A stretch of DNA of 64,000 nt from positions 682,001 through 746,000 of the forward strand of contig JAJNNX010000015.1 of the NCBI GenBank assembly GCA_023159155.1. Direction: 5' to 3'. Shown here one piece after another: positions 23,134-34,464 of this stretch (the first letter of the stretch is position 1; the number at the start of each line of letters is the position of its first letter). This stretch comes from Ustulina deusta. Lineage: Eukaryota; Ascomycota; Sordariomycetes; Xylariales; Xylariaceae. Both the position numbers and the translations under genes were made by a program. The notes below the pieces were generated by a model. The model ran no database searches and was not told the DNA's origin. It saw nothing but the letters and a program-made list of their open reading frames with translations.

Positions 23134-26100
23134 GCGCACGAGCTACCTAGTCCAAGCCGGGTCCGTCCGATGGTTTCCTCATCGGCTGTTAGTAAGCTCC
23201 GGTGTGGCTGTCAGATTATCGGCCTTGTTACTATTTCCGGCTCTCAGTGTCTCACCGGTACAATATAGCCTGATCGTTGATCACCGCACAACGTTCCGCT
23301 CTCTCGCGCAGTTGTCGACTTCCACAGCTCAATTTCGGATAACTTAATCCCCGCACCTCGCTCTCATATACTCTTTTGGGACTTTGGTTTTTTTCAGCTC
23401 TTCAGTGCTCATTATTGCTATGTCGTGCTGTGATAAGTTACGATGGTTATTGGCCATTCAGAGTTAAGAAGTAATTTAGAAGTGTACTTGAAGCATGCAG
23501 TCATTGCTCTTAAATTAGTAGTCTTACCAGGAACTATGAGCCTTCGCAAAAAATATGCGCCTACTGAGTTCGTTGTTTACCCAGGTTAAGTATTTACCTT
23601 GTTTGCTCGGCTAAGTATGAAGTTGTTTTCTATTCGCAGTGTGAGTTTCCTAGCCAACTCTCAATAGTAAGCACTCGTTATTGGTTGGGTTTTCTATATA
23701 TATACATGTGTACGCGAAATTTGGAATTCGGTCTGGTTAAACCACCACTCGTAGCTTAGGCCTCGTCGCATATGTGACACATAGAGAAGAGATCAGGGAA
23801 GGGAGGGTATCGTTCTTAACACCACTCAGGTATGGAGTTCCACTACTTAGCAAACAAGTTTGACATTTCTGAACGGACGTTTTTCTCCCAGTCGTATATA
23901 CAAATGTTCCCCAGTTTCAATCTACGGGCGTTTTCTATCGTAACATGTATTATCCCATCAATTTTTTTTTTTAATACGACCTATCCTAGTGAGCTGCACC
24001 GAGGTCGAGAACATATTTGCCGACGAGAAACTTGTAATGAGTTGGGCATCGTATCGGAACATGAAGAATTGACGTTTGTTACCGGGAACAGGATCCGGGG
24101 CCTTTTACTTGCGATTGCAGAACTTTGTTACTTATGTCGAAAATACCACGTAACATGTCAAGCATAAAACCCTATTCTTACATAGGCGAGCTGTGTGTGA
24201 GCAATTAGGCTGCGTAACACTCGGTCAACTGAGCTATAGATAATTTTGATTATAGAATTTGTCGAAGTCAAAATATTTCAAGATCCATAAACTTTACCTT
24301 GGTCTTTCCTACTACCAGGAAGAGACTCGGGCCATTAGTACCTCACAAATGGCTAGTCACCGCCAGTCATCTAGAAGATGCTGCAGTATGACAAACTTAG
24401 ACCAAAGGCGATAAGTAGGTACTTGTGGTAAAGGAAATCTCGGACTTATAACTTAGTGAAATCGGAATCGTAGTATCCTTTAATAAAAGTACCCGAGATG
24501 GTGGGCAGATGTGAGGAGAGGCTCAGGTCTGCTCAGTTGAACAACATTGCGTGGTAGGTACCTATGTAGGCAGGTAGATAAGAAGAAATAATCTGCCATC
24601 TATAGAAGCTCGGCTGGGCTCGAACAGGCAGGAAGTAGGTATGGGTTCTTTCAACAGGGGTTACCCAACCTACACGTAGGCACTCTGACTGACAAGCCGC
24701 TACCTACCTAATATACCCACTGAAGGTAATGTGAGGAGAGCATACTGGCGGGATTGGGAGCACGTGAAGAGCGCGAGGCGCCTATCTCAAATAATCTCTC
24801 GAAAGCTCTACATGGCTCCAGGCTCGGTATCTGGGTATCCTCCTCACCATCGAAAAATTTGATGGCTTGATTTCCCAGTAGATTCATTTTGGAGAACTGG
24901 GCGGCACCTTGACTCACGATAAGCTTGCAAGGGGTATAATCATAATTATTGCTGGTCTGAGGAGTATGTGTGACTGGAACATCCACGGAGGCCTCTGCCA
25001 TCAACGTTAAACCAATTACAGAAACGTTTACTGGACTCAGGGGCTTTGTATCCTTCCCACCTGTGGTTGAAATTGGTGGAAAGCTCTAGTAACCACCCTT
25101 GGCAGATGCCGGGGGTGTTAATGGATACGTACATAAAGGCAATACAGATCAGAATTGTTCATGGATTGACCGACCAAATAATCGTGAGAAAGATCCTACC
25201 GAATGGTGAGTTGATTGGCCGTCAAACACATCATAGGATTAATTACCTTAGTAGCTGATTTTATGAATGTTGCTGAAGACGGAGAGGAGATGGCAGACAG
25301 TATTATTGGACGGTAGGCGGGCAAGGACACACCGACCATCTTTCCGTATCTGGTGTTAACATTTTTGGCCACTACGACCTACAACTGGATAGCCGAGAGT
25401 GGTTGTGTTTGTTGAAACGATAGGTATGAGAAACGAAAGTTTCATGGTGGTTTCACTATGATGCTAAATATATATTATTAGTATAAGTCGATATATTGTA
25501 GTTCAAATGGGAACAATTAACAGCTATTGCAAAGCAATTGCATCACAAGCACCAGATCAAGTACACTGTCATCTCCGGATAGTAGAACATCGGTTGATAA
25601 TAGCCGAAACACCTTGCCTGGGAACACTTTATTTGAGACACTGAAAAGAATGCCAATGTCGATAAGATGAAGAATAATTACCTGCCCACCTGGGTGCAAA
25701 TCTGAGTGGTATTAGATTTCGTACTTAAATATGCAGGGTTGATATAGTGCTCTCCCTTCCACTGGTATATCCGGAGTGGTGGTTCTTGTTACACTGTAAC
25801 AATCAAAATGATGTGGTATCCGTATAGGAATATCGTATCAAATCATACTAGACTTTTGTTCTGTTGCTCTATTAGCAAGTAGATTAAGGCTTAATGAAAA
25901 AAACGAGGAAGAATTCTCCACAGAATAATTATAAGGAACTTGCGTAAAGTGCCGGAGTAGCACTCTTGTATTAGGGTAGTAGAATCTCGCGGTAGAAATC
26001 CATGTATGGACGTACGACGTAGTACTTATTGCTACGCAAGGCTTTTAGAAATCTCTAATAAGTAACCTGTATTGACCATAGACGGGTCATTTTTTACATA

Positions 26101-26697
26101 GAAAGCGGTGTTATAACACCAGGAATAGTTATAGTATTTAGGTATTCTGTCGAATTTGTCGATGGTATTGACATATGTTGCCGAATTTAAGATATAAATG
26201 TTAATCGGAGCGGCTACTAGTCATTTTAGGCGCCTAATAAAATAGTGACGAATTAATCAGGCTGCTCCATAGGAAACATAAAGGTCCTCTGAACGGTAAA
26301 CGGAAAGCTGTCAACTTGAGTCTGGTTTAAGTACGGATGGGATTGAGGCTGGGTTGTCTTACTTGCAAAGGTAAGTACCTATTACGTAGTCAGTCTACTA
26401 CTATAAATCTGGGTAAGGTTACCTGCTGACAACCCACACAGTGTCCGATACTGGTCTCTCCCGGTGAATGACACAGCGCCGACATTTAGCGTGGTGGCCA
26501 TGACCCTCCGGGTAGGTAACCCCCCACCAACAGGTTGCATCATTGCTTGCCTCTTCCATCTTCGCATTCTTTCTTCTACCTGCACACGCAACAAACGCAA
26601 CTCTACATGTGCACCTGACAGCCTGGGCGTATATGTCCATTCAATTTACAACATACTTGTATCATTACTGGTTGAAATTATCGAAACAGCGCTCAAG
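23134..26697. other. Gene-poor region, part 4, and RQC1 promoter
   Basis: No supportable gene. A 98-codon minus-strand frame at 24708-25004 (PCKLIVSQGAAQFSKMNLLG) looks mildly protein-like but has no family match I know. About 25250 to 26350 is AT-rich. The last 200 bases before 26698 keep RQC1's frame open from an in-frame ATG at 26500, but the family N-terminus begins at 26698, so I treat them as leader. Confidence 0.5.
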
Positions 26698-28968
26698 ATG
26701 TCTAGTCGACAGTTGCGCAAGCTTCAGAGGCAGAGAGAACTAGAACAGCTTCAAGCCCCGAGCCCCGCCAATAACAACTCGGACGAGAGCGAAGATGAAG
26801 CGCCTATCCAGAGGGTCAAGCGGACCGTGTTCTCGGGATTTGCTGCTCTGGGAGGGCAAGATGACAACGAAGACGAAGACGAAGACGACGACAACAAAGT
26901 CGAACCTACCGAGACCCCGTCGCATCCTACTGAAAGTGCAGTCCTTAGAGAGGCCGCCAACGGCTCCTCTAGTAAAAGTAAGAAGAAAAAGAAGAAGAAG
27001 AAGGGAAAGAAGCCGAATACAAATATCGGGTCGCCTTCGCGAACCGACACGCCTACACGAGCCGGCGACGACATTGACGAAGCCCTGCGAGAACTGAATT
27101 TATCGAACATGACTTCTAATGCTCCTGCCATTTCTCAAACGGAGAGAACTCGATCGATGGCCTACGAGCGGATATGCGAACTTCTTCGTATCAACGCCCA
27201 CAGTTTGAAGGCCATAAATGAAATGCGCAATCTCTTCGGCCGAGAGGCGATCGCGGCCGCGTTGAACGAGGAGAACGAAGAACGCGCGCGCACACAACGC
27301 CCACGACATATGCATCAGCAAGTCGACCTAGAGACCTTTCTTAAGGGGGAGCCAGGCAAGACCTTGCCCGAGGCCACGCTTCGCAGAAATCCATTCTTGC
27401 CAGGAAAAGATACATGGCCGCGCGGTTCTACGGAGGGCCTTAGTATGAGACAATTCAAAGAAACGGGAGCCGCAGACAAGTCTACATCCGGCACGGTCGA
27501 GTTCGGATTTGTCCATGGCGAACTTTACAATAGTTTAGAGCAACAATTCTTCCAGCTCGTCCAAATGCTTGATCCTATGCAACTGGTACACTTTCTGCCT
27601 CATCATCCATACCACATTTCCACGCTTATCCAAGTCAGCAAGGTTGCCAAGCAAGATCAGAATTCGGCTCTCTCAGCTGACCTGTGTGAACGAGCTCTGT
27701 TCACATTTGGTCGTGTAGCTCTCTCCAGTTTCCGACAAAAGATGGAAGAAGGCAAAGCTAGGCTTGACTTCAAGCGACCAGAAAACAGGCAGTTTTGGCT
27801 GGCGGGGTATCACTACCTCAAGAACCTGGTAATGAAGGGGACATACAGAACTGCTTTAGAGTGGGCCAAGTTGTTGTTCAGTATGGATCTAAATGACCCT
27901 TATGGCATGATACACTTTATCCATCCAATGGCTATCCGGGCACACGAGTCGAAATGGTTCATCGACTTCTGTGACTCGGAGGTTTTGGACAACTTCGATA
28001 CGGTGCAAGACTATATTCGACAGACGTTGGTGCTGGCTAGGCTGCAACAGAAAGATACGGCTGGTGCTAAGGCTCTCTTACTTGAAGGCGTGGAGCGGCT
28101 GCCGTGGCTTTATAGTAGCCTGTATAAGGCACTCAGCCTTGATGTGCCGAAAGCAATCTGGGGTATGCAACCGCGCGATGGCCACGAGGGCCTCTTTGTA
28201 GAACTGTACATACACCAAACGAAGAGCTTATGGGACAACGCACAAGCTACGGGCTTACTAAAAGAGGCAGCTCGCGAGGCAAAAAAGCCGGACTTCCAGA
28301 CTTTCGGCTTCCCACCAGTGGTCGGGCGGAACGTCGCAAGGTTTGTCTACTTGGACAACACGCCGACCCTTATGGGTCATGTTCCAGGGGATTTGCTTAG
28401 AACATCACCGAATTGGGAGTTCGATCCCATACCCCCATTAAAAGACGAAAATATCTTCTCTTACGATTCTCAACAACAGCCATGGATACCCAGTCAGAAC
28501 GGATTACATGGCTTTGAGATTCCACAAGACGGGCGGGCGTTGCGACGGCTCCTTGCCCGAGTGAGGCAAGGAGGTGCACCGCCGGAATTCGACGCCTTGA
28601 TTCAAGAAGCAATAGCCGAAGTTGATCAACTCGACGCCGGCAATGAGCATGACGAAGAGGATGAGGACGAGGACGAGGACGAAGCGGCTGATGCCGAGTC
28701 TCGCGATGACTTCGCACCTGGCATTTTCCACACATTGATGGATTTATTTAACGTCAGGGGGGCGGGCAATGGGGGTGGAGGCGAAGACGACAATGAGCTT
28801 ATTGGTGACCACTGGGACTTGGCCGAATCTGGGTTAGAGAACAGGATGCCGGGAGCATGGGGAAGCGATTCAGATGACGGGATGCCGGAGTTGAGTCCCA
28901 ATGGCGAAGAGGATGCAGCGGGCGAGGCGACTGATGACGAAATGCCAGCGCTAGAACCCGCGTCTTGA
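26698..28968 (+). CDS. RQC1: Ribosome quality control complex subunit 1 (TCF25 family)
   Basis: Single exon, 756 residues. The family is yeast Rqc1 and human TCF25, which work with the ligase Ltn1 and Rqc2 on stalled 60S subunits and promote ubiquitination of the stuck nascent chain. The N-terminus MSSRQLRKLQRQRELEQL is the family's opening basic helix and fixes the start. An acidic stretch (about residues 54-69) and a run of eight lysines (about 95-105) follow. The helical core carries LEQQFFQLVQMLDPMQLVHF, PYHISTLIQVSKVAKQ and the NRQFWLAGYHYLKNL block. The C-terminus holds acidic tracts around residue 650 and beyond 690. Length matches yeast (about 720). No intron is visible. The nearest recognised neighbour upstream is about 23 kb away. 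Confidence 0.93.
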   Translation: MSSRQLRKLQRQRELEQLQAPSPANNNSDESEDEAPIQRVKRTVFSGFAALGGQDDNEDEDEDDDNKVEPTETPSHPTESAVLREAANGSSSKSKKKKKKKKGKKPNTNIGSPSRTDTPTRAGDDIDEALRELNLSNMTSNAPAISQTERTRSMAYERICELLRINAHSLKAINEMRNLFGREAIAAALNEENEERARTQRPRHMHQQVDLETFLKGEPGKTLPEATLRRNPFLPGKDTWPRGSTEGLSMRQFKETGAADKSTSGTVEFGFVHGELYNSLEQQFFQLVQMLDPMQLVHFLPHHPYHISTLIQVSKVAKQDQNSALSADLCERALFTFGRVALSSFRQKMEEGKARLDFKRPENRQFWLAGYHYLKNLVMKGTYRTALEWAKLLFSMDLNDPYGMIHFIHPMAIRAHESKWFIDFCDSEVLDNFDTVQDYIRQTLVLARLQQKDTAGAKALLLEGVERLPWLYSSLYKALSLDVPKAIWGMQPRDGHEGLFVELYIHQTKSLWDNAQATGLLKEAAREAKKPDFQTFGFPPVVGRNVARFVYLDNTPTLMGHVPGDLLRTSPNWEFDPIPPLKDENIFSYDSQQQPWIPSQNGLHGFEIPQDGRALRRLLARVRQGGAPPEFDALIQEAIAEVDQLDAGNEHDEEDEDEDEDEAADAESRDDFAPGIFHTLMDLFNVRGAGNGGGGEDDNELIGDHWDLAESGLENRMPGAWGSDSDDGMPELSPNGEEDAAGEATDDEMPALEPAS

Positions 28969-29869
28969 ACACGTATTGTCTTGGTTCATACTCCCTACTC
29001 ACTTACTTAGATCTACCTGGTATAGATAGTCGATGCGCCAAGGCGGCATGTTGGACACAAAAGATGCAGGGTCCGCCAGCTAGCCATGCGTAAACCAGGC
29101 GGGAGGAACTGGGCAGATCAGTACCTAGTGTAGACAGATGATGTGCATGGGCTGCCGGTCAATCTCCAGATCTAGCCATTGTATCCCTTACTTCAGGCTA
29201 TGCGTGATCAGACCCCCAGGGACACCACAGGATCCCGATATGCGACTGTTTTCGGTGATGAGCAAGTTTTACTCTGGGAATACCGATCCCAATCAGCGAT
29301 TACTGCTTGTTTCATCCGGGGCATTACGAGGCATTACGAAGCACCGGAAACTTGCGCATGTTTCACTATTGGTACAGTACTATCTAAGTAGGTACAGTAC
29401 GCTAGGCGCCCTTGTCTGTTCCGGCCCGGCGGGTAGCGCACGCGAGAGATGGAGCCGAAGTCGTCACAGGCATGTATACTGTGTGCCACCTGGGTTTAAC
29501 ACTATAAAGACTGTACTTGCAGCAGACTGGACCTGGATGGCTGTTAATGCGATCTAATGCGCCGCACTGTGAAGTACAAGAGGAGCTCGTGGAGGGGTCC
29601 AAGAGAGCCCCTCTCGTCGAATGTGAAAGCCGGCCGCATTATTAATAGTTTACCTGACAACCACCTATCAACTTATTTAAAGACGCTGCCGTGGCCTCTT
29701 CCCCCTTCCTCTTTAATCACATCCACGCATACACACACACGCCCACATATCCACACATAGACTCACCACTGCGGCAGACAGTCTTTGCTGTTCCACATAG
29801 ACCGTGATCTCTACGCCAACCCCGCAATCTCCAAGGCATCACATCACAGGCTCCCTCGTTCCCGACACG
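28969..29869. other. Intergenic between RQC1 and ATX1
   Basis: No gene supported. The 150 bases before 29870 have a TATTTAAAG box-like word near 29670 and a CA/CCACA-rich pyrimidine leader, consistent with the ATX1 promoter. A 139-codon plus-strand frame (29138-29557) has no family motif. Confidence 0.55.
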
Positions 29870-30330
29870 ATGGCCGACGCACACACTTACAAGTTCAGAG
29901 TCGCGATGAGCTGCGGTGGCTGCTCTGGCGCCGTCAATCGCGTGCTGGGAAAGCTGGAGGGTGCGTCGTTTCCTTCCTTGTCTGCCCTAGTTTCCGTCTC
30001 GTTTCCTCGAATGCCATGCTATATCAGACGAAGTTCTCATTCTCCCACTGCTTTCTGTCCACCTGCCGTCATATTCATCGACTTATATCTCCCGCCTTGA
30101 TGTGGCAATCTTTGTCCGAATAGAGTAGACTCCAAATGACTGACCGTCTCTTTGCAATCGATATAGGCGTCCAGAGCTACGACGTATCCCTCGAGAAGCA
30201 AGAAGCCGTTGTCGTTGCATCCCCGGGCCTCGACTACGAGACTGTGCTCAAGACAATCAAGAAGACTGGCAAGAAAGTGGAATGGGGCCAGGCGGATGGC
30301 GAGTCCAAGAGCATCGACCTACCCGAGTAA
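29870..30330 (+). CDS. ATX1: Cytosolic copper metallochaperone Atx1
   Basis: Model: join(29870..29960,30167..30330), 84 residues. Atx1 carries Cu(I) to the P-type ATPase Ccc2 in the late Golgi, which loads multicopper oxidases. It is a single HMA domain: YKFRVAMSCGGCSGAVNRVLGKLEG, then SYDVSLEKQEAVV and TVLKTIKKTGKKVEWG. The copper-binding pair is C15 and C18 in MSCGGC, where most relatives have MTCxGC. The C-terminal KKTGKKVEWG lysines fit docking to Ccc2. The 206-nt intron (29961-30166) has GTGCGT, a TGACTGACC branch region and ATATAG, splitting the Gly codon of KLEG exactly where exon 2's VQSYDV must follow. A short acidic tail (GESKSIDLPE) ends the protein. Confidence 0.93.
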
Positions 30331-31175
30331 CGAACCAAGTGAAGGCTATTTCCATATGACAAGGTCGGAAGGGGTGAGGCATATCAATGCTCCCTCCATG
30401 TCTGAATATGGAGACAAAGGTGAGGTGGACGAGATTGTGAGGCGATGTGTGAGTTTGGGTGCGCTCTTATGCGAGAAGATCATGGATGGGCCGGCACGGT
30501 TGATTGTTTGTTTTTGACGAATACTTCGGAGTTGGGAAACCTTGGACTGAATGAATTCACGATGGGATAAATTATACTATTCGTAGGCGACCCGTGAGTC
30601 GTGTATTACCTAGGCTTTGTCTTCTCTAGAATGATGTGACTGTTACTCTTTAGATGCTGCCAGAGACACCGCCTTTCTCCTTACATGTCATTTGCACATC
30701 TCGGACTACCTTGGACGAGTCCTAGAAGAAGAGGGAGGAGATTGAAGGTGGTGATATTTCTTGAGATGCCTAACTGGTAAGAAGCTCTAAGCCAAAAGGA
30801 ACCCCTTCCATAGACCGTTACTCCTTTCTAACTCCGATGCCTTGAGCCAGATGCCAATACGCACCAACGCCCCCGGACAATCTTTTGCCAAATAATGCCC
30901 GCCCCAAACGTCCGGCTGAGACATAAACTGATTAGACGGATAAGGCTCCGAGGAATGATCGTCTATGTAAACTACTGTTGAAGGTGGGGTTTCAACAAAT
31001 CATAAAATGAATTACCAAGCTGAAGGACGACAGGGAAAAGGGGAAGAGGATAATAAAATCAAATAGTAGAAATGATGAGAAGATATAGAAAGAAAGAAGT
31101 AGGCGACGCCGAACTCCCCGGCAACTGGCGGGAGGCGTAGCCAAACCTCTATGCGTTGCTACGGCTCGGCTCAGC
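30331..31175. other. 3' flank between ATX1 and the convergent small ORF
   Basis: No gene supported. It should hold both 3' UTRs. A purine-rich GA stretch occupies about 31020-31110. Confidence 0.55.
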
Positions 31176-31550
31176 TCAGCTTAGCTGCCATACGACGCCC
31201 TTGTATCCGATCTTGGCGAAGGCGATTTTGGCGTTCTCGCTGTATATACCGGGACGATTGTCCCGGCCGCCCTCCCAGCATCTACAGGTCTCTCGGAACA
31301 TGAAGTCGAAGTTGATGCGGTGCTTCGCGTCCACGTAGAGATACTTGTCCGGCGGGCTCTCGGGGTGGTAGAGGTCGAGCTTCGCCCACAGGTTTATGCC
31401 GTCGCTCGTCTTGAGAACGATGCGGTTGTTCCGCCTCAGCGTGCTCTCCTTCCACTCTTCGAAGGCGCTGCTGTCGACTTTGGCGAACACCCAGGTCACG
31501 AGGTCCGATATCGATGGCACGATCTGCGCGGCGTCTGACGCGGGAGACAT
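31176..31550 (-). CDS. Hypothetical protein, 124 residues
   Basis: Single-exon ORF that I do not recognise. It looks genuinely coding: third codon positions are strongly G/C, in contrast to the flanks. The protein is mixed alpha/beta with many aromatic and charged residues (LVTWVFAKVDSSAFEEWKES, KTSDGINLWAKLDLYHPE, DKYLYVDAKHRINFDFMFRE, CRCWEGG, AKIAFAKIGYKGVVWQLS). There is no signal peptide or membrane segment. The start MSPASDAAQIVPS fits an ATG with a purine at -3. The small compact form suggests a single soluble domain. The call rests on codon bias and length only. Confidence 0.55.
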   Translation of the reverse strand: MSPASDAAQIVPSISDLVTWVFAKVDSSAFEEWKESTLRRNNRIVLKTSDGINLWAKLDLYHPESPPDKYLYVDAKHRINFDFMFRETCRCWEGGRDNRPGIYSENAKIAFAKIGYKGVVWQLS

Positions 31551-34464
31551 CGGGGATGGGGAGAATTTGAACGCCGTATTTTATGTTTGGTTTGCGGTAG
31601 ATGAGTGCAAGGTTGGAGGCTCTGGTGTCGATCGAAGACGGATTCTTCTGTATTGTATCGTATCATGGGGGGGTGCGGGCGGAAATCGTTGCTACTTTAT
31701 AGATGCGTTGCACGCTGCTTTTTGTGGGCTCCCCAACCCGCGTGATCTCCCTTGGACGCTGGTATGTTTTTTTGTATTACATGGACCCTTGATGTGTAGT
31801 CAATCATTCTAGCACGTTTCTAGGACTATGTGTTTTATCATTTTTTCCGCTATGTTCTAAATCGTGTGTACGTTTCACCCGTGTTACTGGCCACCAACAA
31901 TAAGTGACAGGAAACAAAAAAGCTTCGGAGCCGATATTAGGATTCATTTCCAGCCTCTGCGTCTCATCATAATTCTGTTTATTCTGGAGGCAACAATAAC
32001 GGATGTCTTTTCCTGCAGACTAGAAGGTGAAAGATTAAATTTGCATCAACTAGTTGATGGATAGGGGGGTCAACCAAGGAAGAAGTTTTCTGGAAATTAC
32101 GAGCAGAGATACTGAAAGCTACTAAAATTTTCGACCAGTGAAAATATTGTACGAAGAAAGGAGAATCTGCTCGAAAATCCACACAAGGGATATCGGTAGT
32201 TTATGAACTTTGCATGCCGTGTGCCGCCTGACGCAAGGCTTCCCAATCTCCGCAGGTTGTGCTGAATGTTATGCCTTCATGGTATCTCATTTTTAGATCA
32301 TTATTAGGGATCCTACGGTACCTGATGTTTTACGAGTATTCCCGACATTAGCCTGTCTCCAGTCGGTGACATAACTCCTGGTGGTGAAAAGTGAGTTGGA
32401 TACGTGTGTTTGAAGTACATAGGGGAAGTGAAAATAGACCCCGAGATCAGCACAAGGCTTAGGCTGGGCAGTGAGGAGAGGAATCTGAGTTTGGGGGCGG
32501 ATTCAAAGGTATGATGGTTGTATTCGTGGTGTATATCCCCATGGAAGTTATGGGTGAGTTGCTGGCTGTAACTAGGATGGGTGGCGAATATGGATATATG
32601 TACCCAGGGATGATTCACAGCATGCTAGTGGTTGACGGATCTTCCCTGTTTCCCCGTGTGTTTCGTCTTCCGCAAACAATGATGCATGATCACATTCCCG
32701 GCACCCATTTATGTAATGACAAAGGGTCTCGTGTGACGCAGTCAACAAGCCATAAGACGCAAGGTGCAAGCCTCAACCTTATTTATCCCTGGTAAGCCAC
32801 AAGGTGCAACTAATTAAATACTTAAGTATCCTTATGGGTACACGAAGGTGCCTCATATGGCAACACCCCCAACCGCACTACCCTAATCGCAGGCATTGCA
32901 TGTGCCGCGCGACCTTGCATACGCAACCCGTCAAGGGAACCCTGGCGAGGAAAAGTGTTGATCTCCAATCTGGGACTTTTCTCTTTTCTTTTTTTTTTTT
33001 TCAGAGAAAGTAGTGGGGGTTATGATGAGTTTGAGAAAAGCCGAGCCCTCATTCACGTGCTACGGACAAGAGTTGTGACATGGCATGGCACATTTTGTTC
33101 AAAGCACGTAGAAGCTATCATGTCAATCAGCTGCAGATATAATCCTGTTGTAGGACCTGTATATTAAATTCTGTCAGTAAACTTGTCGTTGTGTTCGCCA
33201 AAGTAATATTGTTATAACCTGCTGATCGTTAATCCGCGAATAAAGAGAACCGAGAACCAACACCACTTACCTTAATGACTCGACACTCGAGTCACGTGTA
33301 GCTCTTCACACTCCTTCTTCCATGAGGTCTGATAACTGCCGGCATGCTTCTACGGGGACTTCTGTCTTTAATGGCGTACGGACGGGGAGGGAGCATGCCG
33401 CTGTCTTGTTTTCTGCGGAAATGTCTTAGATGCTTACTGATGCGGTGTAATGTTGCTTTCGGTTACGGAGAACCTTTTTAAAACAGGTATACGCTATATT
33501 GATATATTTATTGTTGATTCCTCGTTATGAAATTTGGTACATTATCAAATCATATGAGCCATGTCTGCGTCCACATCCGATACTTACTCGACATGATCGG
33601 TGTCTTGTTTAGGAAACCAACTTGCCCGCTCTAGACTCTTTGACTGTAGATCAAGTTGGCTCCCTGGGCCGAATGGTTCACAAAAACGTCCTTTCCTCCT
33701 ACAGTATAATTTGGTGAGCTCTGGATTTCGTAGTGCTGCTATGTAGCCTGTACGTTGGAGGCTGTTCTGCTAGGGTGGGAATGACGTGCACCGTTGGTGA
33801 ATCGGTGATCTCTTGATGCCGAAGTTTATCTCGTTAAAAAGATTCATATACACTAGACAGCAAGGGAAATGGCTCCGATACCTAGTGGGTCTTTCTCTTC
33901 CTAACTTACCTTGTAAATAGGTACCTAAGGTTGAGCAAGTTGTAGGCAAGTCGGCAAGCTGATTTCAGTGTGCTGGCTGTACTGTACCTACTTATCTAGC
34001 CGAGATAGGAGGTACTCCAAATTGGGGGCCAGGCCAGGGCGGGAGGTCACGTGCCGATGGAACCATCCGGGCTGTGGCTGATTACTTAAGTCACTCGGAT
34101 TGCTACCTATTTTTTTTAATTGATGACTGCCTTCGCCCTTGCGCATCGGTAGCGTCCAGGACCGTCTAAGCTAGTTCCCGAATTAGGCGCTCGCTACGAA
34201 TTACTACTGGGTAAGGCAAGGTGACAGAGCAAACTAATCCTAGACTTTACTGAACTCGACATCTTTGTCCGCTATCTAGAAATTCCATGGGCATGGATGC
34301 TTGGCGCTGGCGTTTCAGTGTGTAGCCCACTCCCCTCGTTTCTGCTGACGCTGTCATGATATGTTCGTCGGCCCGCCGCTCAGCCGATCAGTTCGCTCGC
34401 TCCGAAGGGGACCCGTCTTCTGTGGTTAGTCTGGGCGTGTGCCAAAACAACCTCCATATGTGTG
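31551..34464. other. Intergenic region
   Basis: No supportable gene in 2.9 kb. It holds an unbroken T-run near 32990-33001, TACCTA-type words around 33900-34010, and the upstream region of the Zn2Cys6 regulator. Open frames are short (at most about 140 codons) and without motif. Confidence 0.55.

Noticed and set aside
24190..24246. tRNA-like D-arm sequence (TAGCTCAGTTGA on the minus strand)
   Set aside because: Only the D-arm resembles a tRNA. The anticodon stem does not pair and no matching T-arm or acceptor stem is present.
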